This document shows positions 17,250 through 25,723 of a stretch of 64,000 bases of DNA, piece after piece. Position 1 is the stretch's first letter. The number at the start of each line of letters is the position of its first letter. The position numbers were made by a program, and so were the translations under genes. This DNA is from Marinactinospora thermotolerans DSM 45154 (lineage in GTDB: Bacteria > Actinomycetota > Actinomycetes > Streptosporangiales > Streptosporangiaceae): contig NZ_FUWS01000013.1 of assembly GCF_900167435.1 (NCBI RefSeq), forward strand, positions 83,926-147,925, read 5' to 3'. The notes below the pieces were generated by a model. It was not told where the DNA came from and made no database searches. It saw only the letters and a list, made by a program, of their open reading frames with translations.

Positions 17250-18404
17250 TCAGGTGATGCGCAGCGGCATCACGAGATAGCGGAAGCCCGGCCGTCCCGT
17301 CACCTCGTCCGGCGTGTCGGAGATGACGGCCGGCCGGGTGGGAGTGGTGAAGCCGAGGTGGACATCGTCGGACTCGATCGCTCCGAGTCCGTCGAGGAAG
17401 TAGTGGGGTCCGAACGCCACGCGCATGTCATCGCCCATGTAGCTCGCCTCGATGACCTCGCGCGCCTGGGCGTCGTCACCGGAACCGGCTTCGAGTACGA
17501 CCCGCCCCTGGGAGAAGGAGAGCATCAGGGGCGTACTGCGGTCGGCGACGAGCGCCACGCGCTTGACCGCTTCGGTGAGCGCCTCGGCGTTGACCTGGGC
17601 CCGGGCCGCGAAGTCCTTGGGAAATCGGGACTCATAGGTGACGAACTCGCTGTCGATCAACCGGGTGGTGGTGCGCCGTCCGGCGTTGTCGAACCCGATC
17701 ATGCTCTCGCCGTGTCCGGCCGGCCGCTCGGCGGTGCCGACCGTGGACAGGGCGATGCCGACGTCCTGCCCGGCCACAAGGGAACGCGCGGTGTCGGTCA
17801 GGGTGCGCGCGGGGACGAGGGCCGAGGTCGTCAGCCCGGACTGGTGGGGGCGCCAACCGATCTCGCGGACCGCGAAACGGTAGCGGTCGGTGGCGGCCAG
17901 GGTCAGCGAATCGCCGGAGAAGGCCAGGTGGATGCCGGTGAGCATGGGCAGGGTGTCGTCGCGGCTGGCGGCGGGGGCCACCTGGCGTACGGCGGAGGCG
18001 AACACGCCGCCACCGACCGAACCCACGGGGTCGGGCATCGCGGGGAGGGCCGGATAGTCCTCGATGGGCAGTGTGAGCAGCGTGAAGCTGGCGCCGCCGC
18101 AGGTGAGGAGGACCCGTGGCCCCTCGGAGACGAGTTCGACCGGGTGGTCGGGAAGGTTGCGGGCGATCTCGGCGAGCAGCCGGCCCGAGACCAGGACGTC
18201 ACCGGGCTCCTCGACCTCGACGTCCACCGCGGCCCGGGCCGACACCTCGTAGTCGAAACCGGACAGCCGGACCTGACCCGTCGCTTTGTCCGAAACGTCC
18301 AGGCGCATGCCGGCGAGGACCGGCACGGCGGGACGCGCGGGCAGGGCCCGGGCCGTCCACGCGACGGCGTCGGCGAACGCATCGCGATCAACTCGGAACT
18401 TCAC
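17250..18404 (-). CDS. dnaN: DNA polymerase III beta subunit (sliding clamp), probable second copy
   Basis: This 384-residue protein starts at GTG 18404, giving KFRVDRDAFADAVAWTARAL, the normal N-terminus of the clamp. The three clamp domains are present: LPMLTGIHLAFSGDSLTLAA marks domain 2, and the C-terminal YLVMPLRI is the canonical ending. Clamps encircle DNA and tether polymerase III and repair factors. The usual neighbours (dnaA, recF, gyrB) are absent. Instead it sits between a PPOX enzyme and a thioesterase. The main oriC-linked dnaN is therefore probably elsewhere and this is a paralogue. The upstream 165 bases contain one further DnaA-box-like CCGTCCACA. Confidence 0.85.
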   Translation of the reverse strand: MKFRVDRDAFADAVAWTARALPARPAVPVLAGMRLDVSDKATGQVRLSGFDYEVSARAAVDVEVEEPGDVLVSGRLLAEIARNLPDHPVELVSEGPRVLLTCGGASFTLLTLPIEDYPALPAMPDPVGSVGGGVFASAVRQVAPAASRDDTLPMLTGIHLAFSGDSLTLAATDRYRFAVREIGWRPHQSGLTTSALVPARTLTDTARSLVAGQDVGIALSTVGTAERPAGHGESMIGFDNAGRRTTTRLIDSEFVTYESRFPKDFAARAQVNAEALTEAVKRVALVADRSTPLMLSFSQGRVVLEAGSGDDAQAREVIEASYMGDDMRVAFGPHYFLDGLGAIESDDVHLGFTTPTRPAVISDTPDEVTGRPGFRYLVMPLRIT

Positions 18405-18569
18405 GCGGCCTCCCGATGGTCTTCCCGGCCTCCCGGGCAAGGTCACCGTACCCACAGGCGGTGACAATCGTCGGGTCCGTCCACAGCTTTCCCTCAAGCA
18501 CCGATCGAAACCCCGGCGCGCGGGGAGGCATTGCCGCGCTCGCGCCCCGAAACCTCGGAGCGCGCCTCG

Positions 18570-19022
18570 TCACCGCTGGGGACGCAGCGTCCAGACGACC
18601 GTCATGGCGCCGGTCCCCGTGCCGTCCTCGGCCCGTAGTCCGACCTCGACGGGGAATTCCGGCCGCCTCCCCTCGTCGAATTCGGCGACCACCTCGTCCC
18701 GGGGGCGTACGAGCCGGGCCTCGGCGGTCACCGGCCCCATCGCGAGCCTGTGGTAGTGGATCTCGGCCCGGACGGCGAGCGGCACGGCCCGGTCGAGCAG
18801 TCCGTGGAACGCGCCGAGCACGATCGCCCCCGACGCCGACTCCGCGAGCGTGAACATCGCCCCGGCGTGCGGCCCGCCGAGGTGGTTGTGATGGGCGGGG
18901 TCGTCGGGCAGGCGCATGACGGCCCGGTCCTCGTCCAGTTCCACGAACTCCAGGCCGAGGGTGCGCACGAACGGGACCGTGGCGAGCAGCCCGGCCTTCA
19001 CCATGTCGGGGTTCATCGTCAT
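18570..19022 (-). CDS. PaaI/DUF4442-like hot-dog-fold thioesterase
   Basis: This 150-residue protein carries one hot-dog domain. The acyl-binding helix region is HNHLGGPHAGAMFTLAESAS, and the strand after it is PLAVRAEIHYHRLAMGPVTA. Members hydrolyse acyl-CoA thioesters. The ATG at 19022 is used, and 19016 is an alternative. A perfect 16-bp palindrome ends ten bases upstream of the start, so the gene is probably under direct repressor control. The substrate is unknown. Confidence 0.8.
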   Translation of the reverse strand: MTMNPDMVKAGLLATVPFVRTLGLEFVELDEDRAVMRLPDDPAHHNHLGGPHAGAMFTLAESASGAIVLGAFHGLLDRAVPLAVRAEIHYHRLAMGPVTAEARLVRPRDEVVAEFDEGRRPEFPVEVGLRAEDGTGTGAMTVVWTLRPQR

Positions 19023-19031
19023 GGGCCAGAT

Positions 19032-19047
19032 GTTACTCGCGAGTAAC
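19032..19047. promoter_or_regulatory. perfect 16-bp palindromic operator candidate
   Basis: GTTACTCGCGAGTAAC is its own reverse complement and lies 10-25 bases upstream of the thioesterase start. It also lies 117 bases before the divergent holin-like gene. Its size and form fit a TetR-family operator. No TetR gene is nearby. Confidence 0.6.
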
Positions 19048-19163
19048 CAAAATGGCGACCCCTGCCCCTTTCCCTCCTTCTCCCGGTTCCGAGCGGTTGG
19101 ATCCCGTATGGCTGGGCAGTCGCCGAAGAAGCGGAACCTAACCGGACGAAGGGGGAAACCGCC

Positions 19164-19583
19164 ATGGCCGGATCCACCGCCGGCCGGCCGTCCGACGCCG
19201 CCGAGCCGTCGACTGCCGAGCTGGTCAAACAGGCGACAGAACAGATGTCGCGCCTCGTCCGCGACGAACTCCGGTTGGCGCAACTGGAGATGAAGGAGAA
19301 GGGCCGGCACATCGGCCTGGGCGCCGGCATGTTCGGTGCCGGAGGCATCGTGGCGCTGTTCGCCACCGGCACGCTGATCGCCGCGATCGTCCTCGCCCTC
19401 GCGCTGGTCCTCCCCGCGTGGGCCGCCGCCCTGATCGTGGCGGTGGTGCTGTTCGCCGTCGCCGGGGTGCTCGCGCTCCTGGGCCGCCGTCAGGTGTCCG
19501 ACGCCGCGCCGTTGAAGCCCGAGGAGACGACGCACAGCGTCCAGGCCGACGTCAGCGCGATCAAGGGGAGGGTCCACCGATGA
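19164..19583 (+). CDS. holin-like DUF1469 membrane protein
   Basis: This 139-residue protein has an amphipathic helix at residues 18-48 (ELVKQATEQMSRLVRDELRL) and two membrane segments at about 55-80 and 83-107. This is the standard layout of the actinobacterial DUF1469/holin-X family. The name 'phage holin' is inherited from databases, and there are no phage genes here. The ATG is preceded by AAGGGGGAAA. The stop overlaps the next gene's start, so it is translationally coupled to the DUF3618 gene. Confidence 0.88.
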   Translation: MAGSTAGRPSDAAEPSTAELVKQATEQMSRLVRDELRLAQLEMKEKGRHIGLGAGMFGAGGIVALFATGTLIAAIVLALALVLPAWAAALIVAVVLFAVAGVLALLGRRQVSDAAPLKPEETTHSVQADVSAIKGRVHR

Positions 19584-19858
19584 GCCATACCCGAGACGAC
19601 ACCCCCGACGAGACCACGCTGGTCCGCGAGGAGATCAGCCGCACCCGGGAGGAACTGGGCGAGACCGTCGAGGCGCTCGCCGCCAAGGCCGATGTGAAGA
19701 GCCGGGCCAAGGAGAGCGCCTCCCGGGTGGCCCACACGGTGCGTTCGGGCGGCGGGGCCGGTGGGGACGAGGTCCGGCGCGTCGCCGTGGCGCTGGCGAC
19801 CGGGGTCCTGGCCGCCGCCATCGTCGCCCTGTGCACCAGGGGGAGGAACGCGCGATGA
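19580..19858 (+). CDS. DUF3618 family protein
   Basis: This 92-residue protein carries the DUF3618 signature REEISRTREELGETVEALAA with KADVKSRAKES, followed by a C-terminal membrane segment (VAVALATGVLAAAIVALCT). It overlaps the holin-like gene by four bases and the DUF4235 gene by four bases. This trio is a common actinobacterial set of small envelope proteins. Biochemical role unknown. Confidence 0.88.
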   Translation: MSHTRDDTPDETTLVREEISRTREELGETVEALAAKADVKSRAKESASRVAHTVRSGGGAGGDEVRRVAVALATGVLAAAIVALCTRGRNAR

Positions 19859-20115
19859 GGTTCTTGTACAAGCCCTTCGGCCTGGCCGCGGGCGCCTTCA
19901 GCGGTCTGCTCGCCGGCGTGGTGTTCAAGCAGGTGTGGAAGCTCCTCAAGGGCCAAGACGACGCGCCGGAGGCCACCAAGGAGGACAGCACCTGGACCGA
20001 GGTCCTGCTGGCCGCGGCCCTCCAGGGAGCCATCTTCGCCCTGGTGAAGGCCGCCGTCGACCGCGCCGGCGCGACCGGCGTGCGCCGGGTGACCGGAAAG
20101 TGGCCCGGCAAGTGA
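19855..20115 (+). CDS. DUF4235 family membrane protein
   Basis: This 86-residue protein starts MRFLYKPFGLAAGAFSGLLA, and GVVFKQVWKLLKG follows directly, which is typical of DUF4235. Two hydrophobic segments lie at about residues 8-27 and 50-65. It overlaps DUF3618 upstream (ATGA) and the YihY gene downstream (GTGA), so all four proteins are probably made in fixed proportion. Confidence 0.88.
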   Translation: MRFLYKPFGLAAGAFSGLLAGVVFKQVWKLLKGQDDAPEATKEDSTWTEVLLAAALQGAIFALVKAAVDRAGATGVRRVTGKWPGK

Positions 20116-21143
20116 GCCACCGGAGAGAGGAGCGCGGCAACGCCCGCCCCGACGACCACCGTCCCCAGGCCGGCGGACCGGACGGTCCCACCGACCTGCC
20201 CGCGCCGTCGTGGTGGGCGTCGCTGCGCCGCACCATCACCGAGTTCCGCGGGGACAACCTGCTCGACCTGGCGGCGGGACTGACCTACTACGCGGTTCTG
20301 GCCGTCTTCCCCGCGCTGCTCGTCCTCATCTCGCTGCTGGGCATGGCCGGGCAGGACTCGACCGCGGTGATCACCGAGAACGTGTCGCGTTTCGCCCCGG
20401 AGGAGACCGCCCAGATCCTCACCTCGGCGATCGAGAACCTGCAACGCAGCCAGGCGACGGCGAGCCTGTTCGGCCTGGTCAGCCTCTTGCTGGCGTTGTG
20501 GTCGGCGTCGGGGTACGTGGCGGCGTTCATGCGCGCCTCGAACATCGTCTACGACATCCCCGAAGGGCGGCCGATCTGGAAGACGCTGCCCATCCGGGTC
20601 GGGGTCACGCTGACGCTCGTGGTGCTGCTGACGGCGAGCGTCGTCATGGTCGTGATCACCGGCGGGCTCGCCGACCGGGTGGGCCGGCTGCTCGGCATCG
20701 GCTCGGTCGCGGTGACCGTGTGGGACATCGCGAAGTGGCCCGTGCTGCTGCTGATCGTGACGTTCATGATCGGGTTGTTGTACTGGGCCTCGCCCAACGC
20801 CAAGCGCGGATTCCGCTGGGTCAGCCCCGGAAGCGTGCTCGCGATCCTCATCTGGCTGGTCGCCTCGGCCGGGTTCGCCTTCTACGTGGCCAACTTCGGC
20901 TCCTACAACAAGACCTACGGCAGCCTCGCCGCCGTCGTGATCTTCCTGATCTGGCTGTGGATCTCCAACATCGCGATCCTGCTGGGCGAGGAGTTCAACG
21001 CCGAGATCGAGCGAGGCCGGGCGATCGCGGCCGGTCACCCCTCGCCCGAGGAACCCTACGTCGAACTACGCGACGAACCGAAGGAGAAGAAACCCGGGAA
21101 GGCGAGTAGGCGTTTCCCTTGGCTGCACGCGAAGAAGAAGTGA
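20112..21143 (+). CDS. YihY/BrkB family membrane protein
   Basis: This 343-residue inner-membrane protein has six predicted transmembrane segments and the YihY hallmarks. These are the FRGDNLLDLAAGLTYYAVLAV start and the C-terminal YGSLAAVVIFLIWLWISNIA region followed by LLGEEFNAEIE. The cytoplasmic tail is basic and acidic mixed (DEPKEKKPGKASRRFPWLHA). The start is taken as GTG 20112, overlapping the DUF4235 stop. The family was once annotated as ribonuclease BN, but the membrane topology makes that unlikely. The true function is uncertain. Confidence 0.88.
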   Translation: MSHRREERGNARPDDHRPQAGGPDGPTDLPAPSWWASLRRTITEFRGDNLLDLAAGLTYYAVLAVFPALLVLISLLGMAGQDSTAVITENVSRFAPEETAQILTSAIENLQRSQATASLFGLVSLLLALWSASGYVAAFMRASNIVYDIPEGRPIWKTLPIRVGVTLTLVVLLTASVVMVVITGGLADRVGRLLGIGSVAVTVWDIAKWPVLLLIVTFMIGLLYWASPNAKRGFRWVSPGSVLAILIWLVASAGFAFYVANFGSYNKTYGSLAAVVIFLIWLWISNIAILLGEEFNAEIERGRAIAAGHPSPEEPYVELRDEPKEKKPGKASRRFPWLHAKKK

Positions 21144-21871
21144 CCCCTCCCCCCGTCGCTCCCCCGCTTCCCGGCCCGGTCCTGCTCACCCAGGGCTGGC
21201 ATGACGTCGCCTTCCTGCACTGGGCGCTGCCCCCGGAGGCGGTGGAACACCTCCTTCCCACGGGGACCCGGCCCGACGTGCTGAACGGCGTGACCTACGC
21301 CGGGATCGTGGCGTTCGGCGTGACGGGGACCCGGCTGCTGGGCACCGTGCCGGTCGGCTCGTTCACCGAGGTCAACGTACGGCTGTACTCGGTGGACGAC
21401 GACGGCCGGCGCGGCGTGGTGTTCCTGTCGATGGACGCCGACTCCGCGCACAACGTCGCGGCGGCGAGACTGCTCGCGGGACTTCCCTACGCCTGGTCCG
21501 ACGCCTCCGTCCGCCGCGCCGCCGACGGCACGGTCGGATACGCCTGCCGCCGGCGCCGGCCGCGGGACCGCGTGTCGGGCGGGGTGTGGGTCCGGCCGGG
21601 GGCGCGGAAGAGCGAGCAGACGGATCCCGACGTGTTCGTGACCGCCCGTTGGGGACTGCACACGCGCCATCTGGGCGCCACGCACTGGGTCCGCATCGCC
21701 CACCGCCCCTGGGAGCTGCACCACGCCACGCTGGTGGCCGCCCACGGTTGCTCCGCCCTGCTCACCGCGGCGGGTCTGCCGGACCCGCGGGAGCCGCCCT
21801 CCTCCGTGCTGTGGGCCCCCGGGGCCGTGGCCTCGGTCGCCTATGGCGGGCGGGTCCGAACGGCCGGTTGA
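21140..21871 (+). CDS. DUF2071 (YqjF-like) protein
   Basis: This protein has about 243 residues from GTG 21140, which overlaps the YihY stop as elsewhere in this unit. TTG 21119 is an alternative start. It has the DUF2071 features QGWHDVAFLHWALPPEAVEH, the middle GSFTEVNVRLYSVDDDGRRG with VVFLSMDAD, and the conserved C-terminal PWELHHATL. The fold is acetoacetate-decarboxylase-like. No substrate is known to me. It is the last gene of the coupled envelope operon. Confidence 0.82.
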   Translation: MTPPPVAPPLPGPVLLTQGWHDVAFLHWALPPEAVEHLLPTGTRPDVLNGVTYAGIVAFGVTGTRLLGTVPVGSFTEVNVRLYSVDDDGRRGVVFLSMDADSAHNVAAARLLAGLPYAWSDASVRRAADGTVGYACRRRRPRDRVSGGVWVRPGARKSEQTDPDVFVTARWGLHTRHLGATHWVRIAHRPWELHHATLVAAHGCSALLTAAGLPDPREPPSSVLWAPGAVASVAYGGRVRTAG

Positions 21872-22004
21872 GGCCGGTCGGACCGCGCACCGGGATGACA
21901 CACGCATATGCCGCCGTGCTTGCCCGCCACCTCCCGTACGGGAATCGTGGTGGCGCGCCCACGATCCCCGGGAGCAGTCTCTTCCCCGAGAGAGGGAAAC
22001 AACC

Positions 22005-22253
22005 ATGACCATGAGGATTCTTCGCCGCGCGGCGACCCTGCTGGCCGCCCTGCTGCTCACCCTCGCCATCCCCACCGTGGCCCTGGCCGACGCCTTCTTC
22101 CAGCAAGGGGGACTGTGGGCCGGGCCGAAGGGCGCCTACTCCACCAAGGTGCGGGCGGTCTCGGGGCCCAACGGCCTCTTCTTCGTCGAGACCCGCTTCT
22201 ACGCGGGCCCCGAGGGCGTGTGGCGGGAGACCGTCACCTCCACGGCCGACTAG
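22005..22253 (+). CDS. small secreted protein with three xGPxG repeats
   Basis: This 82-residue protein has a clear Sec signal peptide, RRAATLLAALLLTLAIPTVA, cut after ALA-D. The mature part of about 52 residues holds three imperfect units: AGPKGAYSTKV, SGPNGLFFVETRF and AGPEGVWRETV. Each unit has a GPxG turn followed by a strand with aromatic or aliphatic residues. There are no cysteines. The start at ATG 22005 follows GAGAGAGGGAAAC. I do not recognise the family. It may be a small surface or spore-associated protein (inference). Confidence 0.7.
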   Translation: MTMRILRRAATLLAALLLTLAIPTVALADAFFQQGGLWAGPKGAYSTKVRAVSGPNGLFFVETRFYAGPEGVWRETVTSTAD

Positions 22254-22259
22254 CCCCGG

Positions 22260-23237
22260 CTAGAGCCACCGGCTCTTACGGAACACGGTGAACAGCGTGG
22301 CGCAGATCGCCAGCATCACCATGATCACGAGGGGATAGCCCCACTTGAAGCGGAGCTCCGGCATGACGTCGAAGTTCATCCCGTAGATCCCGGCGATCAG
22401 GGTCGGCACCGCGATGATCGCGGCCCACGCCGTGATCCGGCGCATGTCGTCGTTCTGCTGCACGCTCACCCGGGCCAGATGCGCCGAGAGCACCTGGGGG
22501 AGCAGCTCGTTGAGGCCGTCGATCCACACCGCCGCCTGGCGGGCCCGGTCGGCGACGTCACGCAGGAACGGGATCGCGTCCGCCGCCATCTGGGTGCCGT
22601 CCGAGGTGAGCGCGCGCATGACCAGCACCATGGGGCCGATCGCGGCGTGCGCCTCCACCACCTCGCGTTTGAGGTGGTAGACGTCCTCGGCGATCGAGGA
22701 GTCGCGGGTCGCCGAGAACACCCGGTCCTCCAGTTCGTTGGCCACGGCCCGCATCCGGGTGGCCACCCGGATGTGGGTGTCGACCACCGCGCCCAGGACC
22801 GCCTGGGCGACGGCGGCCGGCCCCAGCAGCAGTGTCAGGGGGTCGGCCTCCAGCCGGCGCCGCACCCCCGAGAGCGGGTTGGCCTGGCCGTGGCGGACGG
22901 TGATGACGAAGTTGGGCCCGACGAAGACCATGATCTCGCCGACTTCGACGTCGACGCGCTCCTCATCGAGGGCGAGGGTCTTGCACACCACGAACGTCAC
23001 GTCACCGTAACGTTCGACCTTGGGTGTCTGGTGGGCTTCGACGGCGTCGTCCACGGCCAGGGGGTGCAGCCCGAGTTCGGCCGAGACGAGGTCGAACTCG
23101 GCGCGGGTCGGTTCGTGCAGTCCGATCCAGCAGAACGCCTCGTTGTCGTCGGACAGGGCCAGGTCGAGGGCGTCGCTGATGTCCCCGTCGACGTCGGTTC
23201 GGGTACCGGCGCGATAGATCGCGCAATCCATGATCAC
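22260..23237 (-). CDS. corA: CorA-type magnesium/divalent cation channel
   Basis: This 325-residue protein starts at GTG 23237 (ATG 23231 is two codons further in). The N-terminal alpha/beta domain begins DCAIYRAGTRTD, a long stalk of helices follows, and two C-terminal membrane segments end the chain. The first segment closes with the selectivity motif Y-G-M-N (IYGMNFDVMPEL), which defines CorA/Mrs2 channels for Mg2+ and, in some members, Co2+/Ni2+. The last residues are basic, as usual. It is 47 bases downstream of the PAP2 gene on the same strand. Confidence 0.93.
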   Translation of the reverse strand: MIMDCAIYRAGTRTDVDGDISDALDLALSDDNEAFCWIGLHEPTRAEFDLVSAELGLHPLAVDDAVEAHQTPKVERYGDVTFVVCKTLALDEERVDVEVGEIMVFVGPNFVITVRHGQANPLSGVRRRLEADPLTLLLGPAAVAQAVLGAVVDTHIRVATRMRAVANELEDRVFSATRDSSIAEDVYHLKREVVEAHAAIGPMVLVMRALTSDGTQMAADAIPFLRDVADRARQAAVWIDGLNELLPQVLSAHLARVSVQQNDDMRRITAWAAIIAVPTLIAGIYGMNFDVMPELRFKWGYPLVIMVMLAICATLFTVFRKSRWL

Positions 23238-23284
23238 GCCGGAAAAATACTGCGCCGGTGGACCTTTTCGTGCCGGAACGCGAA

Positions 23285-23953
23285 TTACCTTCCCGCCGAG
23301 GAGACCCGGTGCCCTCCCAGGGCCCGCCGCCCCCCGAGCGCGTCGGCGAGCAACGGCACCGGCAGGGGACGTTCCCTCAACCGCTGGACGAGGCGGGCGA
23401 GCAAGGGGGCCAGGAGGAGAACCAGCAACGGGGCGAGGAGCACACCGAGGAGAAAGCCCACCATGACGTCGTGGGGATAGTGGACGCCGACGAACACCCG
23501 GGAGAACCCCATGAGGACGGCCAACGGCAGTGCCACGGCCGCCAATCGGCGCCAGGCCACGATCACCGCCGCGGCGGCGGCCGCCGTGATCGCGGCGTGG
23601 TTGCTGGGGAAGGACCAGTCGCCCGCCGGCGGACACTGCGCGATGGTCATGACATCGGTGAGCACGTGACAGGGGCGCTGCTGGTGCAGCACGCTCTTGA
23701 CGGTCTCGCTCACCAGGTAGACGGCGACCGTGGCGCAGGGGGCGAGCAGGGCGAGCGCCATGTCACGGGCGCCGCGGGCCCGAGCCCGCCACCAGGCCGC
23801 GAGGAAAAGCGCCGCGAACAGCGCCAGGCCGGCCTCGGTACCGATCTCGGCGGTGAGGCGCAACCATGGTGGACTCTGCTCCGCCAGCGCGGCGACGGCG
23901 AGATACCAGTCGGTACTCAGACCGACGAGGTCCGCGACAAACGATTCGGGCAT
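23285..23953 (-). CDS. PAP2-superfamily membrane phosphatase
   Basis: This 222-residue protein starts at ATG 23953 with AGGAGAAC just upstream. It has about six membrane segments and the complete three-part acid phosphatase signature. Those parts are KSVLHQQRP (Kx6RP), FPSNH (PSxH) and SRVFVGVHYPHD (SRx5Hx3D). This class removes phosphate from lipid phosphates such as undecaprenyl pyrophosphate or phosphatidate at the outer face of the membrane. The lipid substrate is not determined by the sequence. Confidence 0.9.
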   Translation of the reverse strand: MPESFVADLVGLSTDWYLAVAALAEQSPPWLRLTAEIGTEAGLALFAALFLAAWWRARARGARDMALALLAPCATVAVYLVSETVKSVLHQQRPCHVLTDVMTIAQCPPAGDWSFPSNHAAITAAAAAAVIVAWRRLAAVALPLAVLMGFSRVFVGVHYPHDVMVGFLLGVLLAPLLVLLLAPLLARLVQRLRERPLPVPLLADALGGRRALGGHRVSSAGR

Positions 23954-24121
23954 TGCGTTCTCCTTTTGACGAACGATCAATGCAGAACCGTAGGAAAACC
24001 AACCGTTTCGAACATCGCCGGATCGTCATCGACCGGACCGACGGGCGGGGGAATCCCTCTCGGGAAAACTCCCTCTTTCGACGGTGGTGGGGCGTCTGGC
24101 GGGGTTTGTAACGTCGAGGGG

Positions 24122-25702
24122 GTGAGAGGATCGTTCGTCACGTCATGGCGCCCGGGATGCCGGTCGTGGACGCCCGCTCTCCGCGCCGACCTGCTGCTGT
24201 GGTGGCCGGTGCTGGCGTCGCCCGTCGTCCTGCTCGCCGTGGCCGGAGCGGCCGGGTGGCCGGCGCAGGCCGGTGTGGTCGTCGCGGTCACCGGGGCCGC
24301 CGCGCTGCTGGCCCGTTCCCACCCGTTGGTGCCGCCCGCCCTCGTCGCCGCGACGTCGTGGATCGACGTGATGCTGTGGCCGCTGGCGATCCTGGCCTTC
24401 CTCGCGGGCCTGCGCTCCCCACGAGGGCGTCCGGCATCGACGGGACTGGCGGTCTCGGGGGCCGCGGGGGTCGCGGTCGCGCTGCTCATCACGGACTCGC
24501 CCGGCGAAACGCTGCTGCGCTGCCTCGCCCTGGTGGGCCTGCTCGTCCTGCCGTGGACCGTGGGCCGGTTCTGGCGGGCCTACCGGGAGCTCGTCCACTC
24601 CGGTTGGGAGCGCGCCGAGTCCCTCGAACGGGAACGGCGTGTCATCGCCGATCGGGAGCGGCTGCGCGAGCGGGCCCGCATCGCCGAGGACATGCACGAC
24701 TCCCTCGGCCACGAACTCGGACTCATCGCGATGCGGGCCGGGGTCTTGGAGGTGGCTCCGGGGCTCGGCGAGGAGGACTACCGGGCCGCCGCGGCGGAAC
24801 TACGCGCCGGGGCGACCCGGGCCACCGAACGGCTCCAGGAGATCATCGGGATCCTGCACGAGGGCACCGGGTCCGACCCGGGACCACTGCACCGCAACGT
24901 CGACGACCTGGTCGACCGGGCACGCTCCTCGGGGATGGCGATCGACCTGGAGCGCGAGGGGGCGGAAGGGGAGGTCCCCGAGGCCGTGGACCGGGCGATG
25001 TACCGGGTGGTGCAGGAGTCGTTGACGAACGCGGCCAAGCACGCCCCCGGGGCGAAGGTCCGCGTCCGGCTGCGCCACCTTCCCGATGAGACCGTCATCA
25101 GCGTCGTCAACGGGCCGCCGCCCGGCGGTCCTCCCCCGTCGCCGCCGTCGGGCAACCGAGGGCTGGCCGGCGTGGCCGAGCGGGTGCGGCTGGCCGGGGG
25201 AACACTGCGCTCCGGCCCCCGGGACGGGGGCTTCGAGGTCGTCGCGCACCTGCCCCACGTTCCCGGGGTCCCGCCCGTCGCCGCGGCGACCGCGGAGCCG
25301 GAGACGGAGTCGGCGCTGCGGCGCGCCCGCGTGCACCGCCGCCTGCGCCGCGATCTCGTGACGATGACGGTGCTGCCGGCGGCCCTGTCCCTCACGCTGG
25401 TGGGGACGTTCGCCGGATACGCGGCGGTCGCCACCGCGAGTTCGGTCCTGCCCCCCGAGGACTACGCGCGGTTGCGCATCGGTCAGCCGGCCGCCTCCGT
25501 CGAGGAGGTGCTGCCGCGGATGCAGATGCTGGATCCGCCCTCGGAGCGGGGTCCGGCCATCCCCGAGGGGGCTCGTTGCGAGTACTACCGCTCCCACGGC
25601 ACGCTCCTCGGTGACGCGGGCGCGGTGGCCCACCGGCTGTGCTTCGCCGACGGGGTCCTCGTGGCCAAGGCCGTCATCCCCTATGGCGGCGCGGTTCGAT
25701 GA
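24122..25702 (+). CDS. NarL/DesK-type sensor histidine kinase with unusual C-terminal extension
   Basis: This protein has about 526 residues from GTG 24122. The start is uncertain because GAGGGG lies very close to it. Four or five membrane segments cover residues 20-160. A HisKA_3 dimerisation helix carries the phosphorylatable His192 (AEDMHDSLGHELGL). The HATPase domain covers about 285-395 with the N-box VQESLTNAAKHAPG and the G-box GNRGLAGVAERV. After the ATPase an extra membrane segment (about 413-438) and an outside domain of about 85 residues follow. That tail (YARLRIGQPAASVEEVLPRM) resembles a BamE/SmpA-like fold. It pairs with the next gene. Confidence 0.88.
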   Translation: MRGSFVTSWRPGCRSWTPALRADLLLWWPVLASPVVLLAVAGAAGWPAQAGVVVAVTGAAALLARSHPLVPPALVAATSWIDVMLWPLAILAFLAGLRSPRGRPASTGLAVSGAAGVAVALLITDSPGETLLRCLALVGLLVLPWTVGRFWRAYRELVHSGWERAESLERERRVIADRERLRERARIAEDMHDSLGHELGLIAMRAGVLEVAPGLGEEDYRAAAAELRAGATRATERLQEIIGILHEGTGSDPGPLHRNVDDLVDRARSSGMAIDLEREGAEGEVPEAVDRAMYRVVQESLTNAAKHAPGAKVRVRLRHLPDETVISVVNGPPPGGPPPSPPSGNRGLAGVAERVRLAGGTLRSGPRDGGFEVVAHLPHVPGVPPVAAATAEPETESALRRARVHRRLRRDLVTMTVLPAALSLTLVGTFAGYAAVATASSVLPPEDYARLRIGQPAASVEEVLPRMQMLDPPSERGPAIPEGARCEYYRSHGTLLGDAGAVAHRLCFADGVLVAKAVIPYGGAVR

Positions 25703-25723
25703 GGGACGGAAGAGGAATGAGGG

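Noticed and set aside
19164..19583. Prophage remnant suggested by the holin-like name
   Set aside because: DUF1469 proteins are normal actinobacterial membrane proteins. No endolysin, capsid or integrase gene is nearby.
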